Source: an uncultured Lachnospiraceae bacterium (GTDB lineage Bacteria > Bacillota > Clostridia > Lachnospirales > Lachnospiraceae). From it: a DNA stretch of 64,000 nt. The notes under the pieces were generated by a model. It was not told where the DNA came from and made no database searches. It saw only the letters and a program-made list of their open reading frames with translations. The stretch is taken from positions 45,020 through 109,019 of the forward strand of contig ONCT01000027.1 in assembly GCA_900316395.1 (NCBI GenBank). The letters are read 5' to 3'. How positions within the stretch are numbered: the first letter of the stretch is position 1; the number at the start of each line of letters is the position of its first letter. Both the position numbers and the translations under genes were made by a program. This document shows, piece after piece, positions 40,835-49,006 of this stretch.

Positions 40835-42199
40835 TTAAAGAACATCTGCAAAATGTTGCTGTAGCTTTCTAAATATAGCCATTCCACCTACAACAAGAAT
40901 TGTAGTCAGAATCCAAAAGTATGCTGTCATACCAGGTCTCTCCCAGAACCACATATTGTTGTAGAGTGCGTCACGATATCCATTAACAATGTAGTACATT
41001 GGATTCAATTTCAGGATTGTCATAGCCCATCCTGGAATTCTGTTAGCCATTGCATCCATATTCCACATAATAGGTGTCATCCACATTCCAATCTGTAATA
41101 ACACATTTACGATCTGAGACAAGTCTCTGAAGAATACCATAATTGCAGAAAATGCATATATTAATCCGAGACTCAGCATGAACATACAGAAGGAATAATA
41201 TATGAGCTGCAACGTGTATAGCGTTGGGAAATATGAATAAATACTATATAACACAATTGTAAATATCACGAAGAAGCCATGTACGAACATGCTGGACAAT
41301 GCCTTAACAACAGGCAGGGTGCTTATCTTGAATACAACCTTCTTAACAAGGTAGTTGTACTCAATAAGGGCAAGTGTTCCGCTGGCTAGTACTTCTGAGA
41401 AGTAGAACCATGGAACAAGACCTGCGATTAACCATAATACGAACGGGATGTCGATTCCTGCCTTAGTGGACTGGGAACCAACATTTAAGGCCTTCTCGAA
41501 TACGAACCAATATACAAGTACTGTAATAATTGGTTGGACAAATGCCCACACAGTACCCAAGTACGAGCCTGCGAACTTCTGCTTGAAATCGTTCTTCGCT
41601 AAGTTGCCAATAAGCTTTCTATTGGCGAAGACATCCTTAGGAATTATCATTATGCTATCGAGCTTAAGCCAGATAACAACAAGTAATACATCTATTATGA
41701 GACAGATAAGAATCTTAAGAATCAGATTACGAGTATGTCGCGCCTCTGTTACAACTTCCTTAGTCTTATCAGTATCTATCTTCCATGAATAATATTTCTC
41801 AGCGTCATTGAAATTCTCGTTAGTTACAGGGTATTTCTCAATAACATCATCCTTGTATGCTAGGTACACTTCCTTATATGCTATATCATCTGTAACCACA
41901 TTCATTGGATTGATTCGAACGCTTGATGCATCTCCAGGCAGTGCTATCTCATAATCATTCATGCCCTTATCTGAGGCAACCTCTAGGTTAAGCATATGAT
42001 TAGTTGAGAACTTCTCATTCTCATAGTTTTTCTGCTTATAATACACCTGAATCTTAGTATCATTCTTAGCATCAGCAACAACATGGAATGAAACTGTTAT
42101 ATCCTGTATATTCTCTTGATGTAGTATAGCCAGAATATTAGTACATGCCATTATAACTAAGAATAACAATCCGACTATTACTTTCTTCTTCTTACTCAT
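40835..42199 (-). CDS. wzm: Polysaccharide ABC exporter permease (Wzm/TagG type) with extra N-terminal extracytoplasmic domain
   Basis: The C-terminal 270 residues are a normal ABC-2 polysaccharide permease of six membrane segments (DFKQKFAGSYLGTVWAFVQP at its cytosolic start; NPMYYIVNGYRDALYN near the end). Unusually, 180 residues precede it: a membrane segment (about 7-25), an extracytoplasmic domain (about 30-155, SFHVVADAKNDTKIQVYYKQ) and another membrane segment (158-180). Standard Wzm/TagG proteins are about 260 residues. The added domain may bind polymer or wall outside the cell. It is 15 nt from the wzt gene and shares its transcript. AGGAGAT precedes the ATG. Confidence 0.9.
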   Translation of the reverse strand: MSKKKKVIVGLLFLVIMACTNILAILHQENIQDITVSFHVVADAKNDTKIQVYYKQKNYENEKFSTNHMLNLEVASDKGMNDYEIALPGDASSVRINPMNVVTDDIAYKEVYLAYKDDVIEKYPVTNENFNDAEKYYSWKIDTDKTKEVVTEARHTRNLILKILICLIIDVLLVVIWLKLDSIMIIPKDVFANRKLIGNLAKNDFKQKFAGSYLGTVWAFVQPIITVLVYWFVFEKALNVGSQSTKAGIDIPFVLWLIAGLVPWFYFSEVLASGTLALIEYNYLVKKVVFKISTLPVVKALSSMFVHGFFVIFTIVLYSIYSYFPTLYTLQLIYYSFCMFMLSLGLIYAFSAIMVFFRDLSQIVNVLLQIGMWMTPIMWNMDAMANRIPGWAMTILKLNPMYYIVNGYRDALYNNMWFWERPGMTAYFWILTTILVVGGMAIFRKLQQHFADVL

Positions 42200-42242
42200 T
42201 ACTTAATTATCTCCTACACACACGAGCCTTAGTGCCTTGCAT

Positions 42243-42248
42243 ATTATA
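42243..42248 (-). promoter_or_regulatory. Probable promoter of the wzm-wzt cluster (-10 element)
   Basis: TATAAT on the minus strand in a 123-nt gap upstream of wzm. A weak TATTGA lies 16 nt upstream. It suggests that export and capping genes have their own start site apart from the upstream GT genes. Confidence 0.4.
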
Positions 42249-42322
42249 CAACACAATTTCATAATCAATATATAAGAATTAACATCACAAGTTACATTGA
42301 TTATGGACATTTATCACAAATA

Positions 42323-44806
42323 CTAACTCTGTCTTATGGCGAAATCCGCTCTGTCAAGGGCAAGATTCACATTATAGTATGGGTCACCATCTCTTAGTAT
42401 ATCAGCCCATCTCTCCTGAAACATTCTAATCTCATCAGCAAATCGCTGCTTCTTCTCAGGTGTATCCTCTGCGCCTCTGGACTTGGATTCATAGTGGGTA
42501 AGGGCTGCGAAGGAATTATATACAACCTTCTTATCAAGCTCTCTAACCCTTAGACAGTAGTCAATATCGTTAAATGCAACCTTGAATTCTTCATCAAAGC
42601 CACCAACCTTGTCGAAGATTTCCTTCTTGGTCAGAAGACATGCTGCTGTAACAGCGCTGTAATCCTGAGTCAGCATTGCCCTGCCAAATGCTTTACATTC
42701 ATCAGGGTGAAGTCCTACGAAAGCATGACCTGCAATCTCACCAAATCCTATTACAACACCAGCGTGCTGAATTATGCCATCAGGGTATAATAGCTGCGCC
42801 CCAACAATTCCAACATCCTCTCGCTGACAAAAGCCTAGCATTCTGTCAAGCCAGTCATTATTAATGGCCTCAATATCATTATTAAGGAATAAGAGATATT
42901 CGCCCTTGGCTTCCTTAACACCGAAGTTATTAATCTTAGAGAAATTAAATTCTGCCGGCCATCTTATAACCTTCGCCTTAGGACATACATTAGTAATATT
43001 CTTATAATACTCCTCTGTCTCAGGCTCAGTAGAATTATTCTCAACAACGATAACTTCGTAATTGTCATAGGTATTACGAACAATTGACTTAAGGCACATA
43101 TCAAGGTCTCTTGTATGGTCCTTGTTAGGAATGATGATTGATACAAGAGGCTTACCCTGAACAATATGCCTTGCATGGTATTGGCCGAACTGCAAGCCGT
43201 CCTCCATCTCAACCTCAATACCCTTATTGTCAAAATATTTCTTAACAGCCTTCTTACCATTCTTGAAAGCATACAGCTTACTTTCTGGGTTCTCGGCTGT
43301 GGAATTCTTGTGCATTCTCCAATGATAGAGAATCTTAGGTATGTGATATACCTTGTCAACTTCACTTACACATTTAAGAATGAAGTCATGGTCCTGAGCT
43401 CCGTCGAATCTTGAATCGAAGCCACCCACCTTGTCTGCAATCTCCTTCTTAACGCAGAACAAGTGACATATATAGTTGTTAGAGCAAAGCAAATCAATAT
43501 TGAAATCTGACTTAAAATAAGGCTCATATCTGTCGTTGCCCTTAATGTCAATCTTATCCTCGTCAGAATATATAACTTCGGCGCCATGCTTATCAATCTG
43601 AACCATCATCTCATATAGGGCATCAGGTGATAGCATATCGTCGTGATCAACTAAGATTATGTATTCCCCTACTGCCAGCTTAAGAGCTTCATTGGTATTC
43701 TCAGCAATTCCGCCGTTGTCAACTAAGTGCTTATATGTAATTCTTCCCTGGTAGCTTCCGTCATCAATATGGCTCATTACATGTTCGCCCACCTTGTTGT
43801 TATTACTGCCATCAGCAAGGCATAGCTGCCAGTTAGGATATGTCTGTGCCATAACTGACTTAACAAGCTCATCAAGAAAGTTAAGTGGCGTGTTATATAA
43901 TGGTACGATGATAGAGAACTTAACACCATTCTCGAATACCTGATTGCGCTGGAATTCTAACTGCTCTTCTGTAACATCATTAAGCTTCATCCAGTTCTCA
44001 TATCTGCTGTCATTACCACCCATTGTCATCTCGAATAGCTTCTTGAGACCATGGTTAATGAAGGACTTAAGTCCATTGTTGTTATAATAGCGAAGAGCTC
44101 TATGCCATCTGTTAGTTGGGTCGAAAGACAACGCCTTGTCAAGGTCTACTATCTCAATACATTCCTTGCCATCTCGGATAATGTGTACCTTCACTTTTTT
44201 GCCCGTTCTGGTGAAAGTTGAAAGAAAGCCCAACTTGTCGTTTCTATCAGAAGCAGGGATATTGTCAAGCTCTGGGAACTGTGTCTCTACATCCTTACGA
44301 ATCACATACTCTGTATTAGCATCAATTCTCTGTCCTGACTCGTCTACTAAGAATACCTCAAGACTCTCGGTATTAACTCCCCATCCACGAATGGCCACAT
44401 CATTACTGTCACCATTGACATTGACAGAATCCACCTTTACCATCCCAGTTGATAAGGAATTCATAATCTTGTTCACGCTAATATCGAAGCATTTATTAAT
44501 GACATTGCCATCCTCATCAGTAATGGCAACTGCAACCTTACCTCGTGAATCAATTAGAAGCTTAGGCACATTGATAAAGACCTCAGCCACAGGGTTGTGA
44601 CCAGGCACATCATACTTATCCCATATAAATCTGTCTTCGCGCACAAGTATATCAACACCCTCGTAGGTGTATTTCTCGTTATCAATAAACAAGACAACGC
44701 ACTCCCGCGGAGTGCGTACATCTACTTGTACAGCTTCAATAGTGATGAATTTATCACTACAAGCATTTTCTCTTACCTTGTGAAATACAATATTAGCTTT
44801 AGACAA
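42323..44806 (-). CDS. Double GT2 glycosyltransferase with N-terminal beta domain (827 aa)
   Basis: Residues 1-215 are a beta-rich domain (VFHKVRENACSDKFITIEAV, FIDNEKYTYEGVDI) shared in style with the next two proteins. Two GT-A/GT2 domains follow: about 295-540 (FSIIVPLYNTPLNFLDELVK; DHDDMLSPDALYE; SDEDKID) and 553-815 (VSIIIPNKDHTRDLDMCLKS; LLFLNNDIEAINNDW). The second resembles rhamnosyl/rhamnan-synthesis transferases. The pair could add two residues of the repeat in turn. The start is TTG at 44806 with GGGGAG upstream, overlapping the junction with the preceding gene's stop (44807). Part of a run of three related GT genes. Confidence 0.85.
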   Translation of the reverse strand: MSKANIVFHKVRENACSDKFITIEAVQVDVRTPRECVVLFIDNEKYTYEGVDILVREDRFIWDKYDVPGHNPVAEVFINVPKLLIDSRGKVAVAITDEDGNVINKCFDISVNKIMNSLSTGMVKVDSVNVNGDSNDVAIRGWGVNTESLEVFLVDESGQRIDANTEYVIRKDVETQFPELDNIPASDRNDKLGFLSTFTRTGKKVKVHIIRDGKECIEIVDLDKALSFDPTNRWHRALRYYNNNGLKSFINHGLKKLFEMTMGGNDSRYENWMKLNDVTEEQLEFQRNQVFENGVKFSIIVPLYNTPLNFLDELVKSVMAQTYPNWQLCLADGSNNNKVGEHVMSHIDDGSYQGRITYKHLVDNGGIAENTNEALKLAVGEYIILVDHDDMLSPDALYEMMVQIDKHGAEVIYSDEDKIDIKGNDRYEPYFKSDFNIDLLCSNNYICHLFCVKKEIADKVGGFDSRFDGAQDHDFILKCVSEVDKVYHIPKILYHWRMHKNSTAENPESKLYAFKNGKKAVKKYFDNKGIEVEMEDGLQFGQYHARHIVQGKPLVSIIIPNKDHTRDLDMCLKSIVRNTYDNYEVIVVENNSTEPETEEYYKNITNVCPKAKVIRWPAEFNFSKINNFGVKEAKGEYLLFLNNDIEAINNDWLDRMLGFCQREDVGIVGAQLLYPDGIIQHAGVVIGFGEIAGHAFVGLHPDECKAFGRAMLTQDYSAVTAACLLTKKEIFDKVGGFDEEFKVAFNDIDYCLRVRELDKKVVYNSFAALTHYESKSRGAEDTPEKKQRFADEIRMFQERWADILRDGDPYYNVNLALDRADFAIRQS

Positions 44807-47017
44807 TTACTTATTCTCCCCTTGCTCTATCTCTTCTACCAATGTGAATTTCTCATCTAATCTTCTCGGAGTACAATCTAGTCTGTCAAGCGTCAAATTA
44901 GGGCTATAATATGGGTCTCCTTCTTCTAATTCCTTCTTCCATTTGTCACGGAATCTCTTAATCTCACTCTTGAATCTGTTAATCTTCTCTGGAGCCTCGT
45001 CTGTTCCTCTTGATTTGGACTCATAGTGATACATAAGTATATTAGGGTCAAGTATAATCTTCTTGCCCTTATCTCTAATATTAAGACATAAGTCAACATC
45101 ATTAAGTGCTACTGCAAATTCTTCATCAAGACCGCCAATCTCATTAAAGACATTAGCATCAACCATCATACAGGCTGCTGTTACAGCAGATACCTCCTGC
45201 TGCACGATTAGTCTTCCAAAGTAACCTAGGTCCTGTCTTGTTAATCCGTTGAATACATGGCCTGCAAAGCCTGCAATACCAACTACAACTCCGCAGTGCT
45301 GAACTGTATCATCTGGATATAGAAGCTTAGCACCAACTGCTCCTATTGACTCATCCTGACAGTAGCCAACCATACGATTAAGCCAGTCAGGGCTAATTAC
45401 TTCAATATCATTGTTAAGGAGCACATAATATCTTCCGGATGCATGCCTAGCACCGAAGTTATTAATCTTAGAGAAGTTGAATTCATGCTCCCATCTAACT
45501 ACTTTGACGCAGGATAGTTCTTCACTAATCTTGTCATAGTATTGGAATGTCTCTTCTTCAGTTGAATTATTCTCAACAACAATTATCTCATAATTAGAAT
45601 ATGTTGTCTTATCAACAATACTTCTTATACATTTATCAAGAACATCTACATTATCCTTGCTTGGGATAATTATTGACACAAGCTCTTCTTCCTTAATCTT
45701 TCTTGTAGTCTTAAGAATAATAAATATATCTGTAGCCTCTACATCAGCCTCAATACCCACTCGCTTATAATGCTCCTGTAAGGCATGAACACTTGCATCA
45801 ACTGCATAGCGCTTAGAATCAGCATTTCCGGCAGTAGATTCCATGTGTGAACGCCAGTGATACAGCACCTTAGGAATATGATATATGCGGTCAGACTTCT
45901 CACAGCAGCGAAGTATCATATCGAAATCCTGAGCGCCGTCATACTCCTCTCTAAATCCACCAACCTCATCCATAATGGATTTCCTTGCCACGAAGATATG
46001 GCATATATAATTCCTGTGACGAAGCATCTCAAGGTTGAAATCAGGCTTGAACTTGAAGTCGCTAAAGAAGGTTCCCTTCTCATCAACAAGGTCTTCATCT
46101 GTATATATAATGTCAAGTGTTGGGTCTTCATTTAACGCCTTGACAATCTCGTATAATGCATCTATCTCTAATAGGTCGTCATGGTCTGCAAGCATAACAT
46201 AATCACCTGTAGCCATCTTAAGAGCCACATTAGTGTTGCCCGCAATTCCAAGGTTTTCCTCTAGCTTCACATATTTGATTCTGTCATCAGGATAATTCTT
46301 CTCTATATATTTGCCAAGATAATCATTGTCGCTTCCATCCGCTAAGCACAGCTCGAAGTTAGAATATGTCTGTCCTAATACAGCATCCATTATTGGCTTG
46401 AAGAAATCAATCCTTGTATTATACAAAGGAATAGAAATACTAATAAGTGGCTGATATTCGAATACAGTATTCCTCTGCTTCTCATAGTCTGAGGCTGTTG
46501 GATTGTTATCCTTGCGCCACTTAGCATACATTTCATCAAGGGTATTGCCAACGCTTCCCCCGTTATTTTTGTTCTTAATATGCCTAATTGTATTCTTAAT
46601 TGGCGAGTTGCCAAGAAATCCTACGACTTTACCCAAGGAAGTAAGAGAGAAATCAAGCTTCTTAACATCAATTCCCAGATACATATCTTTGGCATTTTCC
46701 CCTTTAAAATGTACATATACAACGTCTCCTGGCACATTTTCCCTATCGAATCTAATTAAGAATTCTGCGTTAAAGTCATCATTGACATTAAGGGCATTCC
46801 TAACATCAATTCTTGTCTTACGCCATACATTGCCATCAGATATACTCTTCTTGTCAGCGTTGACAAGCTCTACTTCAACAGGGACTTCACTTTCGGCAAT
46901 GACCCATCCCTTAATTAGGACGTCCCTTTCTTCCCTGTCCACAGACTCGATATAATACTTATAATCAGAATTATCTTCTGTCGCTAATACGAACTTCATT
47001 CCTTCCATCTTACACAC
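44807..47017 (-). CDS. Double GT2 glycosyltransferase (736 aa)
   Basis: Closely similar in layout to the downstream 827-residue protein: a short N-terminal beta domain (about 10-130), then GT2 domain 1 (ISISIPLYNTRIDFFKPIMD; ADHDDLLEIDALYE; TDEDLVDE) and GT2 domain 2 (VSIIIPSKDNVDVLDKCIRS; YVLLNNDIEVISPDW). Each has its metal-binding acidic motif, so both may be active. The start is probably GTG at 47017 with AGGA 8 nt upstream; ATG at 47008 is an alternative. It ends exactly where the next ORF starts, so translation is coupled. The sugar specificity cannot be read from sequence, but rhamnose is plausible given rfbA and rfbC in the window. Confidence 0.85.
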   Translation of the reverse strand: MCKMEGMKFVLATEDNSDYKYYIESVDREERDVLIKGWVIAESEVPVEVELVNADKKSISDGNVWRKTRIDVRNALNVNDDFNAEFLIRFDRENVPGDVVYVHFKGENAKDMYLGIDVKKLDFSLTSLGKVVGFLGNSPIKNTIRHIKNKNNGGSVGNTLDEMYAKWRKDNNPTASDYEKQRNTVFEYQPLISISIPLYNTRIDFFKPIMDAVLGQTYSNFELCLADGSDNDYLGKYIEKNYPDDRIKYVKLEENLGIAGNTNVALKMATGDYVMLADHDDLLEIDALYEIVKALNEDPTLDIIYTDEDLVDEKGTFFSDFKFKPDFNLEMLRHRNYICHIFVARKSIMDEVGGFREEYDGAQDFDMILRCCEKSDRIYHIPKVLYHWRSHMESTAGNADSKRYAVDASVHALQEHYKRVGIEADVEATDIFIILKTTRKIKEEELVSIIIPSKDNVDVLDKCIRSIVDKTTYSNYEIIVVENNSTEEETFQYYDKISEELSCVKVVRWEHEFNFSKINNFGARHASGRYYVLLNNDIEVISPDWLNRMVGYCQDESIGAVGAKLLYPDDTVQHCGVVVGIAGFAGHVFNGLTRQDLGYFGRLIVQQEVSAVTAACMMVDANVFNEIGGLDEEFAVALNDVDLCLNIRDKGKKIILDPNILMYHYESKSRGTDEAPEKINRFKSEIKRFRDKWKKELEEGDPYYSPNLTLDRLDCTPRRLDEKFTLVEEIEQGENK

Positions 47018-47045
47018 CCAACAATCCTAGACAAAAAAATGTCTA

Positions 47046-48899
47046 TTAATTTGTAAGGAAACTGCTTAAGAATGCTGATACAAATCCAACGTCAGACACA
47101 TTCAGTGAACAATTCTCCATAACGTCAGTTCTTACCTGTCTGTTAGCCTTGATTGCAATAGCACCCTTATCACTCTTAAGCACAACTGAGTAGGTACAGC
47201 CGCTATCCTTAAGGTCAGTCTTATTAACAATCCATCCTCTTACTCTTATAGTCTGTCCTATCTCAACAGAATCTATATTCATGAAGGAATCAACCTCATG
47301 GACCTTAGATAAATCAAGATGAGCATAATACAGCATCTGTGACTCTCGAAGATCAAAATCCACCTTCTCAGCTGTAAGATTCACATTATAGAATGGGTCA
47401 TAATGAATGAACTGAGGATGAAGCTCTCCTAGAAGTGCTCTCTCTCTAAGAAGCCTCTGCTCTGTCTCTTCGTCCTTATAATCACTACCTCGACTTACTG
47501 ATTCGTAGTGAATCATCTTGACATCATTACGAACTGTATTGTAGTAGCCATGCTCTACTAACTTATAGCATAGGTCAACATCGTTATAGCATATTGACAA
47601 ATCCTCGTTATAGCCCCCTACCTCTTCGTATTTTTCCTTAGAGACACACATACATGCACCTGTTACAGCAAGGTAATTATATACATATCTGTTACGGCCA
47701 AAATAATAATAGATATTGTCGTTAAATCCCCAGCAGGCATGTGTAGGACCTACGTTGGTTATTACACCGCAGTGCTGAATCGTAGTTCTATCGCCGAATA
47801 ACAGCTTGGCTCCAACAGCACCACTATGTGGCAGCATTGCCTGACTTAATATCTTAAGAAGCCACATACTATCAATAACTTCAATATCATCATTTAAGAA
47901 TAGATAATATTCACCCTTGGCGTGGCTTACACCAACATTACACATATGAGAGAAATTGAACTTCTTCTCTTCATATATGTACTGAATATTATTAGCATCT
48001 AACAGCTTCTCATAGAGAGCTTTATTCTCAGCCGAGCTTCCATTATCAACAACTACGATCTCATAGTTCTCATAGGAGGTCAAATCAAGAATGCTGTTAA
48101 TACACCTTTCTAATACAGGGTAATTATCCTTAGATGGGATTATGATACTAACAAGTGGTTTCTCATCCCATTTATAATCAATAATATAGCTATATCCCTT
48201 AGGCTCTAACGCCATTGTTGCGAAAATATTCCTTCGAATCAGGGAATTCTCCTGACATATTCTGATATTCTCATTGGCATCGAAGAACTCTAAGTCATCC
48301 TTCTTTCTCTTCTGTGAGAAGAGAACCTGTGGGCAGTGATAGAAGTTCTTATCTTCTTCAAAACATTTTAACAGGAAGTCGTAGTAAGCCTCTTTACCTA
48401 AGGACTCATCGAATAATCCCACCTCATCAATAAGGGATGTACGGAATAGGAAAACCCTTCCCATATATGGATAACTCATAAGGGTATCTGGGGAAAATGA
48501 AGGCTTAAAAAATGGAAGTCTTCTACTTGAATCTTCCTCAATATATATATCCTCATCACTATAGATAATGTCAATATCCTTATGCTCTGTTATTATGCTA
48601 AGATACACATCTAAGATAGACTGACTAACAATACAATCAGATGGAATCAATAATGTATATCTAAAAGCTGAACTCTTTAGAAAATCGTTCAATTCCTTCA
48701 CAGACGAAAGTTCACTAAGATGAACATCAGACAATTGATTAGAGCTGTTGTTATATGACATTTCCTGTGCATTCTGGTCAAAATTCAAAATAGCAACAGC
48801 GAAGTCATTATACTTAACAGAGTTCCTCCAAATATCGTAGTCTGAGCGCATAGAATTGTTATTATTCTTCCTATAAAATAACGCGTTCTTAAGGGACAT
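47046..48899 (-). CDS. GT2 glycosyltransferase with degenerate first domain (617 aa)
   Basis: The N-terminal 215 residues are a reduced GT2 domain: the nucleotide-binding start strand is missing or changed (AVAILNFDQNAQ), while IIYSDEDIYIEED and the FFKPSFSPDTLM segment remain. A complete GT2 domain follows (about 240-500; VSIIIPSKDNYPVLERCINS, LFLNDDIEVIDSMW, YNDVDLCYKL). The last about 90 residues are a beta domain (IGQTIRVRGWIVNKTDLKD) like the N-terminal domains of the neighbouring GTs. Probably only the second domain is catalytic. It is the first gene of the minus-strand GT run, transcribed divergently from the DUF4422 gene. GAAAGG precedes the ATG. Confidence 0.82.
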   Translation of the reverse strand: MSLKNALFYRKNNNNSMRSDYDIWRNSVKYNDFAVAILNFDQNAQEMSYNNSSNQLSDVHLSELSSVKELNDFLKSSAFRYTLLIPSDCIVSQSILDVYLSIITEHKDIDIIYSDEDIYIEEDSSRRLPFFKPSFSPDTLMSYPYMGRVFLFRTSLIDEVGLFDESLGKEAYYDFLLKCFEEDKNFYHCPQVLFSQKRKKDDLEFFDANENIRICQENSLIRRNIFATMALEPKGYSYIIDYKWDEKPLVSIIIPSKDNYPVLERCINSILDLTSYENYEIVVVDNGSSAENKALYEKLLDANNIQYIYEEKKFNFSHMCNVGVSHAKGEYYLFLNDDIEVIDSMWLLKILSQAMLPHSGAVGAKLLFGDRTTIQHCGVITNVGPTHACWGFNDNIYYYFGRNRYVYNYLAVTGACMCVSKEKYEEVGGYNEDLSICYNDVDLCYKLVEHGYYNTVRNDVKMIHYESVSRGSDYKDEETEQRLLRERALLGELHPQFIHYDPFYNVNLTAEKVDFDLRESQMLYYAHLDLSKVHEVDSFMNIDSVEIGQTIRVRGWIVNKTDLKDSGCTYSVVLKSDKGAIAIKANRQVRTDVMENCSLNVSDVGFVSAFLSSFLTN

Positions 48900-48942
48900 T
48901 GTTTTTTACCTTTCAGCCAATATAAAACTTTACATCTAGTGA

Positions 48943-48971
48943 ATTTTATCATAAAATATGCTAAAAGTAAA
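48943..48971 (-). promoter_or_regulatory. Probable promoter of the GT gene run
   Basis: Minus strand TTTACT (48971-48966), 17-nt spacer, TAAAAT (48948-48943) with a TG before the -10. It is the only good candidate in the 107-nt divergent gap. Confidence 0.45.
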
Positions 48972-49006
48972 TTTTAACGTATAAAAAGGAATGGTAAGCA
49001 AAATAG

